From assembly GCA_030063045.1 (NCBI GenBank), contig JAQSEB010000027.1:372001-436000 (forward strand): a stretch of DNA of 64,000 nucleotides. The letters run 5' to 3'. Position 1 is the first letter of the stretch; each line of letters starts with the position of its first letter. A program made the translations under genes and the position numbers. Source of the stretch: Pratylenchus scribneri. Taxonomy: Eukaryota > Nematoda > Chromadorea > Rhabditida > Pratylenchidae. Shown piece after piece: positions 35,528 through 46,566 of this stretch. The notes below the pieces were generated by a model, which saw only the letters and a program-made list of their open reading frames with translations, ran no database searches and was not told where the DNA came from.

Positions 35528-37545
35528 TTATGCAAAAACTGATTCAATTAAATTGCCCAATTTCACATCGCGTACAGAAATTCCCTGCACATCTTCGCTC
35601 ATCAAAGTGACATTAACCGAGAAATGATCAAAAATTAATTTTTATTTAAATTCTGCTGATTTATTGTTTTTATTTTAAAATTTAGAATTTTTCCCACTTT
35701 GAATTAAAATAAAATATTAATATAGAGAGGAATTTATATTTTTATAAAATGGCGAACTAATAGTAAAAAAACTCAAAATATTGACAAATAATTGAAATAA
35801 AATTTGCTTTTGCTTCTCGCAATTTCAAAATAAATATTATATAAGTATATGCAGTATTTTCTTCAAAAAAATTTATTCAAAAAAATTGGATGGTATTAAA
35901 TTTCGCGAAAAAAATTGAAAATGGCGAAAAAACATTGAAAATGGCGAAAAAAAATATTGAAAATGGCGAAAAAACATTGAAAATGGCGAACAGTTTATAA
36001 CGGTTTGACCAAAATTCATAAACCATGTACCATTGAATAGATCTCGTCAAGACGCGTCGAATGGTCTGTATTTTGTAGGTTTGATCAGAAATAAGGGCAT
36101 TAAACCACTTAAATCATCTTGTGGATTTTGGTTCAAAACCAATTAAACCATGACAAATTATATGATATTCGATGGGTCTTTGACAAGCTTTATTCAATGG
36201 TATATGGTTTGTGAATTTTGGACAAACCGTTAAACCGTAATAAACTTTTCGCCATTTTAAACATTTCCCAAAAAAATTTTCCCTTAAATTTTTTTAATTT
36301 AATTCCCAAAATTCTCCCAAAAAAAATTTTTTTCAACTTTTTTTCTCCGAATTTTTCCCGCAAATTTTTTTTCTTCTAAATTGAAATCATTTGAAATATT
36401 AGCACAAATTTCAAAATAATGAAAAATACTCAAAATTACTTCAAATTAAAAATTTTTCTATCATAAAAATACTATCTATATTTTTGATTGTATACTTTCA
36501 TTTACAAATAAATAACAAAGAAAAAATTTAGAAAAATATAAATTCACTCTCTAAATACATAATATTACCTTTTTATAAAAATTGAACCATTCCGGATGGT
36601 GGTCCATCTTTTCGGCTTTCAGCGCCACACGCGTCATGAATCCAAATGCCTCGTTGAAATCGGCAAAAATGAATTCCTTCTGGATTGCATCCCGTCCAGA
36701 CACCATTTTCCAACCTTTTGCAATTAATGGGTTCAACAATTTGATGCGTTCTTCCTTCGTTAATATTGGTGGAGGGTTGCTGGCGGATACGGCGATTTTC
36801 TATGTTAAATGAAATTATAAAGTAAGAATGAATGCTTCATTAAATTAATAAGAATCATACCATATTGGATAGGGTATGCGTCGTTTTGTGGCGGGCCGCT
36901 TTGTGACGAACTAGTTTTTGCTTTATAACTTATCTTATTCTGAATTGTTTCGGATTTTTTTATATGGTTTTCATAGAGCAATGCATTTTCTATCAAATGA
37001 TATAAAATTATTTTATTTATTCTAAATTGAGAAAGTTATGAACTATGAATAAAAGTGGGCAAAATGGTGTCAATTTTGATGGTTTTTGATTTTTAAAAAA
37101 TGCAAAAATATATTTTATATGTGTTTTTTATATGGGCTGATAGAGAATTTTTTGCTCTATTCAATGATATAAAAATACTTTCTAAAACGTTCATTAGGCG
37201 TTGAGCTGTTAGCTTCCGCCACAAAAACGACCCGGGGGCTGGCCACTGCGATTGGATAGAATTAATAATTTAAGAAAGAATATTGTGAAATCCTTTCTAG
37301 ATAATTTTTTTTAGAAAATATTGGCACAATATTAATAATAATAAATATCGAATTATTAGGAAAAATAACTTAAAAAAGATGATTAATTTGACCATGTTGA
37401 TTTTAAAAAAAAAATGTTGAAAAATTATTTTTATTAGTAAATTTAATTTTTAAATTAATTATAATTATTCAATTACCAACTTTCTTACCGTCAAATCTAT
37501 CATAAAAATGGTGAAAATGATGAAATTAATTATTATTTTTAGCAT
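35528..37545 (-). CDS. Pterin-4a-carbinolamine dehydratase (PCD/DCoH)-like, degenerate, with hydrophobic leader
   Basis: The family enzyme recycles tetrahydrobiopterin and, in vertebrates, dimerises HNF1. Exons 37489-37545, 36569-36799 and 35528-35617, all phase 0, give 125 aa. The body is clear: [55 protein letters not shown], then [20 protein letters not shown]. His86-His87 match two active-site His of the family; the third, in the usual TLSTHD context, is Glu104 (TLMSED). Exon 1 encodes [19 protein letters not shown], a signal-peptide-like leader unusual for a cytosolic enzyme, but it is short and could be wrong. The last intron lacks an AG acceptor: the base pair before GTTAATG is CG. Read-through of exon 2 would stop after VILCI. 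Probably a decaying copy or one with unusual splicing. Confidence 0.6.
35916..36268. repeat. Foldback element D with AAAATGGCGAA flanks
   Basis: Tandem GAAAATGGCGAAAAAACATT on the left and the inverse TTCGCCATTTTAAACATTTC on the right enclose arms with ATCTCGTCAAGACGCGTCGA and ATTCGATGGGTCTTTGACAA. Same family as element A. In the last PCD intron. Confidence 0.8.
36865..37246. mobile_element. Degenerate hAT-like MITE (GTCGTTTTTGTGGCGG arms)
   Basis: GTCGTTTTGTGGCGG on the left is inverted at the right as CCGCCACAAAAACGAC, and the right end reads GGGGGCTGGCCACTG. The outer left end seems lost. Flanks share ATTGGA. It explains the minus-strand open frame starting [11 protein letters not shown], which is not an exon. 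Confidence 0.55.
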
Positions 37546-37613
37546 TTTTAATTATTTTTTTAAAATTATTTCTGTGCAAATCCACTCGATTTTTGCACTT
37601 TTTAAAGGCTCCG

Positions 37614-38949
37614 AAAATATATGTCGGCGCGAAAGTTGAAAATCCGCGAAAGTTGAAAATCGCTAGCGAAAGTTGAAAATTTTCAACTTTCGCGAACTTT
37701 CAGCGAAAGTTGACTAAAAATCAAATTTCGCGGAATTATTCAGCGAAAGTTGACTAAAAATCAAATTTCGCGGAATTATTCAGCGAAAGTTGAAATATCT
37801 ACATGCCTTATCTCTACTAGCATTATTTTGGTCTGCAACTCTCCCTTCTTCATGCTTATCTCTCATCTCCTTTGCTCTCTTGCTTACATAAACGGTTCCA
37901 GGAGTGCACGGAAGTCAAAAAGAAGGTGCGTTGGATATCCGAATATATGGGGATTAAGGAAGATTAAGGTGGATTAAGCTTCGAAATGGATGCGGAATGG
38001 CCTGGAAGGCTATGGGAACGTCGGGGAAGTGTAACAGAGGCCTGGAGGCTGCGCGGGATTAATCCGGATATAAGGGGATATACGTGGATTAAAGGGGATT
38101 AAGCGGGATTAAGCCCCGAAATGGATGGGCGTGATTCTTGGTTTGGCTGTTTGCTTCCTTCCGGCTTCGCGAGAATCCTATTCTCCGAACCTCTAACCCT
38201 AATCTCTAACTAAGCTTAATCCGGCTTAATCCCCCTTTATCCACCTTATTCCCCCTATATCTGGCTATATCCCACATGCTCCGAACCCTTAAGCACCTAG
38301 CCCCTAGATCCCATGCCGCCCCTAACCATAACCCTAATACCTAGCCCCTAACTAAGCTTAATCCGGCTTAAACCCCCTATATCCACCTTAATCCCTCTAT
38401 AACTAGTCTAATCTCGCGCAATCTCCGGGCTTCTATTACATTTCCCTGACCTTCCTCTGGCCCTATGGGCCATTTCCCAACAAATTCGGGGCTTAATCCC
38501 CCTTAATCCTCATATATCCGGATATATCGCGCACCTTCTTTTTGACTTCTGCGCACCCCTGGAACCGTTTATGTAAGCAAGAGAGCAAAGGGGATGAGAG
38601 ATAAGCATGAAGGAGTGAAAAGAAAAGAAGAAAAAACTTTGCAGATAAAAAGAATTGAAATAGTAGATAAAAAAATGTTCCAAAAAATTCCAGATAAAAA
38701 AATTGACATCCCTTTTTTGCATTCTCAGTTAATTTAATTATAAATTAGACCAAAATAATGCTAGTAGAGATAAGGCATGTAGATATTTCAACTTTCGCTG
38801 AATAATTCCGCGAAATTTGATTTTTAGTCAACTTTCGCTGAAAGTTCGCGAAAGTTGAAAATTTTCAACTTTCGCTAGCGATTTTCAACTTTCGCTAGCG
38901 ATTTTCAACTTTCGCGGATTTTCAACTTTCGCGCCGACATATATAATTT
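37614..38949. mobile_element. Large foldback element (GCGAAAGTTGAAAAT arms), about 1.34 kb
   Basis: The ends ATATGTCGGCGCGAAAGTTG and CAACTTTCGCGCCGACATAT are exact inverses. Each arm continues through repeated CGCTAGCGAAAGTTGAAAA, then a 130-bp stretch with GCTCTCTTGCTTACATAAAC and its inverse. The loop has GGGATTAAG / CTTAATCCC repeats also seen in the 30498-31463 element. It lies upstream of the PCD-like gene. Short open frames in the arms are mirror copies. Confidence 0.88.
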
Positions 38950-39327
38950 TAGTTTTTCTCTGAATAGCAAATATTCAAAGCAAAGCTAACAGAATTTTTG
39001 CCAATTTTATTAAAATTATTTCATAGCAATTTTTATGGTATTTAAAAATGGAAATCAAATTGAAGAATTTAGCGAGCTGTGCAAATTTTCATTCAATTTT
39101 CATTTTAATCAAATATGGCTAAAATAGAATTTTAAAAATTGAATTTTTTTTAGTTTCTATTGCTCAATGATTTTTGAGTTTGAATCACGAATAAATAATC
39201 GAATTGCTAAATTAAATTTCCGGAAAATTAGAATTTTACTTTTGAAATTGGTAAAAAATTGAAGCTGCGATGTTGTTCAATAAATGCATAATTTTAGGCC
39301 ATTTTCGGTTATCTACCAACTAATAAA

Positions 39328-39955
39328 CAGAGAAAGAAGTGCCGCCGCATCAATTGGTGAATCGATTTCGGGCATCTGCTGAATTGTGCCCGCTTTTGGT
39401 CAAGTCATTGATTGGGCAAAATTTGAAGAGAATTGAGAATAAAGAATTTTGAATATGATTGAGAAAAGGCCCTGATGAGGTCAAATTCGTAGATTGTTGC
39501 TGAAAATTAATTTTCACCTTTTTTTGTTTTTTTACTATTAAATGCAATTATAATATATAAAATTCATTTAAAAAAAAAAAATTCAAAATTTTTTGAGGAA
39601 AAAGCCGATACAACTGATAAAACTACCACTTCAACAATGAAGAAAATTACATGTAGAATTTTCCATTTTTATTCATTTCGAAATTTCCGGGAATTTGTTG
39701 AAAAATTTTATAAATAAAATATGTAAAATATAAATTTTAAAATTAAAAATTTTTAAATAAAAAAATTTTAATTAATTTTCAGCAACAATCTACGAATTTG
39801 ACCTCTTCAGGGCCTCTTCTCTATCAAATTCAAAACGCTTTATTCTCAATTCTCTTCAAATTTTGCCCATTCAATTACTTGGCCAAAAGCGGCCAAATCA
39901 GATGCCCGAAATCGATTCACCAATTGATGCGGCCGGCGGCACTTCTTTCTATGTT
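39328..39955. repeat. Inverted duplication of an exon-like block
   Basis: Two arms of about 185 bp, 39328-39515 and 39770-39955, are inverted copies with about 15% differences. Each outward reading starts TTTTCAGCAACAATCTACGA, resembling a splice acceptor plus exon, and reads QQSTNLTSSGP..IQN then LFSILFKFCP. Not recognised as a protein. Confidence 0.7.
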
Positions 39956-40733
39956 TGTTTTACCTTTTTTCATAGTGCCAGTGCCATTGCCTCCGCAAGA
40001 ATGATCAACTCACAAGCCAGTCATGGGGTTATAGATTCATGGGTGGATGGACAATTGGGCGCTGGACAATTGGGCGCTAGCCGATTTGGACAATTGGGCG
40101 CCGATGGACAATTGGGCGCCACAATCGAAAATATTTTTTTAATTTTTCTCCCATATACTCTGGACAATTGGGCGCCAAAATAAAAAAGCACTTTCTTCAC
40201 AATTAGATTTTCTTATTTTCACTTAAATTTTCGAAAATTAATTTTGTCTCTTCTTACATTTTATAAATCAATTTTAAAAACAATATAATCAAATCGATGA
40301 CTATTATTTTTAATATTCTATTTTAAAAAGACAATTTAATTCAATTTTTAAACTCATTTGCCACACAATTTTTCGATTATATTCGACTTTAATCATTATA
40401 AATTGTTTTGTAAGAATTATTCATATTTTTGATTTATATTCAGTTATACGCATTAAATCCTATATATAATTTTAGAAGTGTACCTGGCTGGCTGGCTGAA
40501 CATTCTAGAAGCTTGCTTTTAGAAAAATCGATAAAGGCAAGAGGGGGAAAAGGTTCACTGCAGTAAACATCTCTTTCGAAACTGGACAAAAATAAGCGCC
40601 ACACTGACATAACAAAAGGGGAAAGAGAAAGAGAAAAATAGAAAATAGAATGTAGAGCATCGGCGAAAATTGTGAAGGGAGATAATTTCAAACATTTCTT
40701 CATAGACTAAATGACTTTTCATTTTAGAAATAA

Positions 40734-40776
40734 CAAGCGCTCGGTCGCCGCTTCGCGGCTCCCGAGCGCTTGCTAA
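40734..40776. repeat. Nested hairpin ending CTAA (possible Helitron 3' end, weak)
   Basis: CAAGCGCTCGG pairs with CCGAGCGCTTG around an inner hairpin GCCGC-TTC-GCGGC, followed by CTAA. The following base is A, not the T expected for a Helitron insertion site. Confidence 0.4.
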
Positions 40777-40914
40777 ATGCCATTAAAAATTATAAAAATT
40801 AAATACTTAATTAATAATAATAATCAGAGTATCTAGATGTAATTTATTTAAAATTTTTGCAAATTTTGAGTGTTCGAATCTGTAAATAAAGATTTATATT
40901 TTATTATATTTTTA

Positions 40915-42870
40915 CTATTTCCCCAAACATTTATGTTTTTTTTTCTCCAAACGTTGCGTTTTTCCCTAAATAATTATTTTTTATTTCTCCAAACATTTTG
41001 TTTTCCCCAAACATTACATTTTTCCTAAACATGTTTTTGTTTCTCCAAACATTGTGTTGTTTTGTTTCTCCTAACATTATTGTTTTTGTTTCCCCAAACA
41101 TTTATATTTTTATTCATCCAAATATTTCTGTTTTTGTTTTCCTTTTTTTGGTTTTACCAGATATTTTATTTTTCTTCATCCGATAATTTTGTGTTTTTCT
41201 TTTTCCAATTTTGTATTTTTGTTTCTCCAATTTTGTTTTGTTTTTGTTTCTCCAAACATTATTGCTTTTTGTTCTCCAAACATTTTACGTTTTTGTTTCC
41301 TAAGCATTTTGATGTTTTTGTTTTCCCCAACATTTTGATGTTTTTGTTTTCCCAAACATTTTGATGTTTTTGTTTTCCCAAACATTTTGATGTTTTTGTT
41401 TCCCCAACATTTTGATGTTTTTGTTTTCCAAAAAATTTTGATGTTTTTGTTTTCCTAAACATTTTGATGTTTTTGTTTTCCCCAACATTTTGATGTTTTT
41501 GTTTTCCCAAACATTTTGATGTTTTTGTTTTCCCCAACATTTTGATGTTTTTGTTTTCCCAAACATTTTGATGTTTTTGTTTTCCCTAACATTTTGATGT
41601 TTTTGTTTTTCCAAACATTTTGATGTTTTTGTTTTCCCAAACATTTTGATGTTTTTGTTTCCCCAACATTTTGATGTTTTTGTTTTCCCAAACATTTTGA
41701 TGTTTTTGTTTTCTCAAACATTTTGATGTTTTTGTTTTCCCAAACATTTTGATGTTTTTGTTTTCCCAAACATTTTGATGTTTTTGTTTCCCCAACATTT
41801 TGATGTTTTTGTTTTCCCAAACATTTTGATGTTTTTTTCCCCAACATTTTGATGTTTTTGTTTTCCCAAACATTTTGATGTTTTTGTTTTCCCAAACATT
41901 TTGATGTTTTTGTTTTTCCAAACATTTTGATGTTTTTGTTTTTCCAAACATTTTGATGTTTTTGTTTTTCCAAACATTTTGATGTTTTTGTTTTCCCAAA
42001 CATTTTGATGTTTTTGTTTTTCCAAACATTTTGATGTTTTTGTTTTCCCAAACATTTTGATGTTTTTGTTTTCCCAAACATTTTGATATTTTTGTTTTCC
42101 CAAACATTTTGATATTTTTGTTTTCCCAAACATTTTGATGTTTTTGTTTTCCCAAACATTTTGATGTTTTTGTTTTCCCAAACATTTTGATGTTTTTGTT
42201 TTTCCAAACATTTTGATGTTTTTGTTTTCCCCAACATTTTGATGTTTGTTTTCCCAAACATTTTACGTTTTTGTTTCCCAAACATTTTATTTTGTTTGCC
42301 AAATATTTGCGTTTTTGTTTGCCAAGCGTAAAACAATGTGTTTTTGTTTCGTAAACATTTTATGTTTTTATTTGACAAATATTTGTATTTTTGTTTGCTA
42401 AACATTTTTGTTTCCCAAACATTTGTGTTTTAGTTTCGTAAACATTTTGTGTTTTTGTTTGCTAAACATTTTGTGTTTTTGTTTCCCAAATATTTTATGT
42501 TTTTTGTTTTTCCAAATATTATTTTGTTTTTCTTCTCCAAACATTGTTTTTTTTTCCAAACATTTTATGTTTTTGTTTCCCAAACATTTTGTGTTTTTTT
42601 TTTGCCAAATATTTGTGTTTTTGTTTTCCAGACATTTGTTTTTGTTTTCTCAAACATTTAATTTTTGTCTTTTCTCAAAGATTTTGTTTTTCTAAAACAT
42701 TTTCTCAAACAGTTTCTGTTTTTATTTTTCCATTATTTTATGATTTTCTTCTCATAAAATTTTTATCTTTTTATTCATCTAAACAATTTGTTTTTGTTTT
42801 CCCAAACATTTTGTATTTTTTTCCAAACATTTTGTTTTTATTTTCCCAAACATTTTTAGTTTTTTTTAAT
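40915..42870. repeat. 26-bp minisatellite array related to 13890-15180
   Basis: Unit ACATTTTGATGTTTTTGTTT plus TCCCAA, very regular from about 41290 to 42250 and degenerate on both sides. Variants have TTTTCC, CCCC or TTTCCC runs. It shares CCAAACATTTTGnTGTTTTT with the array at 13890. Long minus-strand open frames (repeating KTKTSKCLGKQKHQNV) are artefacts. Confidence 0.95.
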
Positions 42871-42930
42871 TTTTTAAAAATGACAATTTATCTAATTTTT
42901 AAATTTTTTAATTTTTTGGCATTATGTTTA

Positions 42931-43115
42931 CACACACACACACACACACACACGGACAGAATTCATTTAGTAATAGTAGATTAGAAAGGATGGAAAGAAA
43001 GAATGGAAAGAAAGGGTCGAAAGAAAGGATGGAAAGAAAGGGTCGAAAGAAAGGATGGAAAGAAAGGGTCGAAAGAAAGGATGGAAAGAAAGGATGGAAA
43101 AGAGGAGAGGAAGAA
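42931..43115. repeat. CA microsatellite and purine-rich tandem repeat
   Basis: About 11 CA units at 42932-42953, followed from 42985 by copies of GGATGGAAAGAAAGGGTCGA plus AAGAAA. Confidence 0.9.
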
Positions 43116-43210
43116 AAGGCAAAAAGAAGTATGAAGAATGAGATAAAAAAAATCTATAGGGAATTTATATGAGTAAAAGAAAGAAGATAAGTAAGAGGAC
43201 TAGCCCTGGA

Positions 43211-43238
43211 GCCCGCCGAAGGCGGGCGACGGGGCTAG
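43211..43238 (+). mobile_element. Helitron-like 3' terminus (hairpin plus CTAG)
   Basis: A 7-bp-stem hairpin GCCCGCCGAAGGCGGGC is followed after seven bases by CTAG and then T, the layout of a Helitron 3' end. The matching TC 5' end was not identified. Confidence 0.5.
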
Positions 43239-43488
43239 TTATGATTTATTTTTGAATTTTATCTACTATATTTGTGGACATTATTTTTAGATTTATATTT
43301 TATAATAATAAAATTTTCATTTATTTTATACATGTTTTAAAATGCTTCATTATATACTTACAAATTTTCGTTAATTTTTTTGGAAATTTAATTTTTTGAT
43401 TGTGGCGCCCAATTGTCCATCGGCGCCCAATTGTCCGCGCCCAATTGTCCGGGACACGGATTCATGCTCGGGTGCTTTTCAGGCTCCC

Positions 43489-45101
43489 GGAAAATCCGTC
43501 AGTGGAAAATCAGTCAGTGGTAAATTGGTCAGTGGAAAATCCGTCAGTAAGCGGAAAATCGGTCAGTGCCGGAAAATCCGTCAGTGGTAAATCGGGCAGT
43601 GGAAAATCGGTCAGTAAATCCCGGAAAATCGGTCAGTGGCCGTTTTTGGCCTACGCTTAAGGGGAAATCAGATAAATTATATATCAATCAACTCCTCTCG
43701 GTCAGATGCTTCGAATGAGTGTACCCATTAATCAATCCAAACATAAATTAGAAAGTTATAGCCTCAAGAAAATTGAAAAAATTTTCCATCTATGGATACA
43801 TAACATAGCGAAAATAATATATTTTTGAAGAAATTTCCCTAGACGAAATGTTGGTTATATTTAAAATTCTTATCCAGCCCTAAGCTTATCTTAATCTAGC
43901 TCTAACAAAAGTAAAGATTAAACCCAAGGCTTGAAACTTACCTAATCTTAGCCCAATCTCTGAAATTAAGATATGAAAACATTTTTAATTTTTGAATTTT
44001 ATATGAAATCAATGGCATATTCTTTCTTAGCTCATGGAGATACATTGTATTTATATTTGAAAAAAAAAAAACAATTTTTAGAAGAATAAACGAAATTATA
44101 AAGAAAGGAAAAGAAACAAAAAATATTAATTGGCAATGAATGAAACAATAAGCCAATTTCGACAAATTTAATCAAATCATATCTTTCCATTAAAACTTTT
44201 ATTATTCGAAAACTATATTTTTTAAATTTATTGATTTAATGTAGGGTTGCGCTCTCGAGGGTCGGGGCGAGTTGGACGGGGGCGAGGGTGATCGGGGGTG
44301 GCACCTTCGGGGGCGGGGACGGGGGTGACCTTGACGGGGACCCCCGCGGGGATCCCCGCGGGGGCGAGGGTAGCGTAAATTTTTTAAAAAGTCAAATTTT
44401 TCAAATAAAAAATTTTTTTGAATCAAAATTTCTCTAAAAATGGCCGCGCAGCGAAAAATTTTACCTAAAAATAGCCTCGCAGAGAAAAATTTTAATAAAA
44501 AATTTTAATATCCTACAAAAATTTGGTCGAAGTTTCCCAATCGAACCCCATTTTCCCTGAAAAATCGAATAATATGGGGTGTATGTTCACCCCCGTACCC
44601 CCGCGGGGGTGGAGGTTCGGGGGGCGGGAGTGATCGGGGGTGGACCTTCGGGAGTGGGACGGGGGTGAGACTCAAACCCTCGCGGGGGCCCCCGTCGGGA
44701 GTGACCCGACGGGGGCGCAACCTTAATTTAATGTTAAGATATTGTTAAATTTATTTTAACTGTCATTATTTATATTTTTTCATTCATAATTTAGCTGGGT
44801 TTGTTAATCTTTTTCAATTTTCTTGAGGCTATAACTTTCAAATTTATGTTTGGATTGATTAATGGGTACACTCATTCGAAGCATCTGACCGAGAGGAGTT
44901 GATTGATATATAATTTATCTGATTTCCCCTTAAGCGTAGGCCAAAAACGGCCACTGACCGATTTTCCGGGATTTACTGACCGATTTTCCACTGCCCGATT
45001 TACCACTGACGGATTTTCCGGCACTGACCGATTTTCCGCTTACTGACGGATTTTCCACTGACCAATTTACCACTGACTGATTTTCCACTGACGGATTTTC
45101 C
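43489..45101. mobile_element. Near-perfect palindromic element with 292-bp arms
   Basis: Arms 43489-43780 and 44810-45101 have equal length and are nearly identical in inverse (an A/T mismatch in AAACATAAATT[A/T]GAAAG was noted). The outer 170 bp is built from GGAAAATCCGTCAGTG variants, and the inner part has TCTCGGTCAGATGCTTCGAA. The loop holds a nested GC-rich MITE (44242-44725). No coding capacity. Confidence 0.92.
44242..44725. mobile_element. GC-rich hAT-like MITE (TAGGGTTGCG ends), 484 bp, exact target duplication
   Basis: Ends TAGGGTTGCGCTC and GGGGGCGCAACCTTA are inverted. ATTTAATG flanks both sides exactly (44234-44241, 44726-44733). The arms are GGGGGCGGGGACGGGGGTGA-like. The middle carries GCCGCGCAGCGAAAAATTT. 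Same family as 54783-56017, in opposite orientation. Confidence 0.93.
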
Positions 45102-46016
45102 ATACACCGCTTTTCAAGGATCATTATATAAAAAATATGGCTCAGGCAAATACCCAGAATAGCCGGGCGAAGAGCAGCGAAAGAAGAAGGGCAGGCAAAA
45201 TAAAATGAAAAGGCCAAACCCATATTATGCATTGGCCAAATTCGATCATTCGCGCGCGCTTGGAATCGGCCAATCAATCACTCGCGCTTGGAATCGGCCA
45301 TCGCAAAAGGGAAGGGAACCCAATCGCTGCTATTCTATTCCCTATGATTTTGCGCAACACTATGATTTTTTGGGAAAATATGAGGGAATTTTTCCATGGC
45401 ATAAAAATCACCCGTGAACAAAAAGGGCACTTGTTTTGCTCATTCCAATGGTTTACTTCACTACCCTCAATTCTCTTATAGAATGTATACAAAAAAAGTT
45501 GATCAAAGCATTCATTTTATGATTTTGGAATCCCTTAGGCATTATTTGCTGCTGATATCCCTCGTCATTTTGGGAAATAATGTGATTTATTTTTGGGAAA
45601 ATATGAGGGAATTTTTCCTTGGCATAAAAATCACCGGTGAACAAAAAAAGAGCATTTGTTTCGGGAGTGAGCGCATCGGACCATTTAAAAGTGGATTCAA
45701 TAAACTTTCAGAAAAGCATAATTCTATTTTCCCTATCAATTCCTAAAATCCTTTATTTCCAACCAAATTGAGAGAAGATTTAAATTCTTTCAATTAACTT
45801 ACGTCTTTCTAACTGAATTCGGACAAATTAAGCTAATAAGCTACATTGTTGGTAGGGTTTTTGGCCCTCAAATAACTTCTATATAGCTGCCTTTTAATGG
45901 GAAAACCATTAATCGAAACCTGATGCATTTTTCCAACACTCATCACTCAAAATTCAGCCCCAAACTTTATTATATCCAAAAACCTCCTGACATTTATTTT
46001 TATATTGTACTATTAT
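45102..46016. other. Intergenic region with a local direct duplication
   Basis: Two copies of about 85 bp (about 45360-45440 and 45588-45670) share GGGAAAATATGAGGGAATTT and GGCATAAAAATCACC. A second small duplication, CGCGCTTGGAATCGGCCA, occurs twice at 45256-45302. No supported gene. Confidence 0.6.
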
Positions 46017-46024
46017 GTTACAGC

Positions 46025-46539
46025 CAGGTTGCCTTTCAAAAATATAGGAAAAATATGGAATTGCTTAAAAAGCTTAAAATTCAATATAAAATTGATTTAA
46101 AAACATTTATTTTGTATATTTTCTGTATTATTTCTTAAAAATATTGCCGCACAGCGAAAAATTTTAACCAAATATGGCTGTGAAACGAAAATTTTTTGTC
46201 AAAAATGGCTGATAACAAAAATTTTTTGTCAAAAATGGCTGATAACAAAAATTTTTTGTCAAAAATGGCTGATAACAAAAATTTTTTGTCAAAAATGGCT
46301 GATAACAAAAATTTTTTGTCAAAAATGGCTGATAACAAAAATTTTTTGTCAAAAATGGCTGATAACAAAAATTTTTTGTCAAAAATGGCTGATAACAAAA
46401 ATTTTTTGTCAAAAATGGCTGATAACACAAAATTTTTAGCAAAAATTGCTCGTCACAAAAGTCGAAAATATGGAAAAAAATAGGCGAGATGGTCAAAAAA
46501 TGGCAAATGCCATATAAATATGGCAATTAGGCAACCCTG
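46025..46539. mobile_element. hAT-like MITE (CAGGTTGCC ends) with 30-bp internal repeats
   Basis: Ends CAGGTTGCC and GGCAACCCTG are inverted. GTTACAGC flanks exactly (46017-46024, 46540-46547). From about 46183 to 46432 lie eight copies of a 30-bp unit, ATTTTTTGTCAAAAATGGCT plus GATAACAAAA. GCCGCACAGCGAAAAATTTT sits at 46145. Confidence 0.93.
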
Positions 46540-46566
46540 GTTACAGCTAATTCTCAGAATTAAATC

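Larger units (their letters stand above)
40048..43452. repeat. Region bounded by inverted GGCGCCCAATTGTCC clusters
   Basis: At 40048-40185 the motif GGACAATTGGGCGCC occurs five times; at 43397-43452 its inverse GGCGCCCAATTGTCC occurs three times, with matching spacers (CGATGGACAATT..., CACAATC). The clusters are in mirror order and enclose the second minisatellite array. This may be one large foldback or two linked elements. Confidence 0.55.

Noticed and set aside
36805..36996. Possible first exon of the PCD-like gene starting [11 protein letters not shown]
   Set aside because: Lies inside a degenerate inverted-repeat element and joins the next exon in the wrong phase; the exon at 37489-37545 fits phase 0.
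40440..40703. 87-codon minus-strand frame starting MKKCLKLSPFTIF
   Set aside because: No family resemblance, no neighbouring exon, and composition like the surrounding non-coding DNA.
41176..42695. Long minus- and plus-strand frames rich in KTKTSKCLGKQKHQNV or PNILCF
   Set aside because: Artefacts of the 26-bp minisatellite; several overlapping frames are equally open.
43400..45277. Two frames with identical ends repeating SGKSVS
   Set aside because: They are the two mirror arms of the palindrome, not a gene pair.
46135..46526. Open frames repeating AIFDKKFLLS or SKMADNKNFL
   Set aside because: They come from the eight 30-bp copies inside the MITE at 46025-46539.
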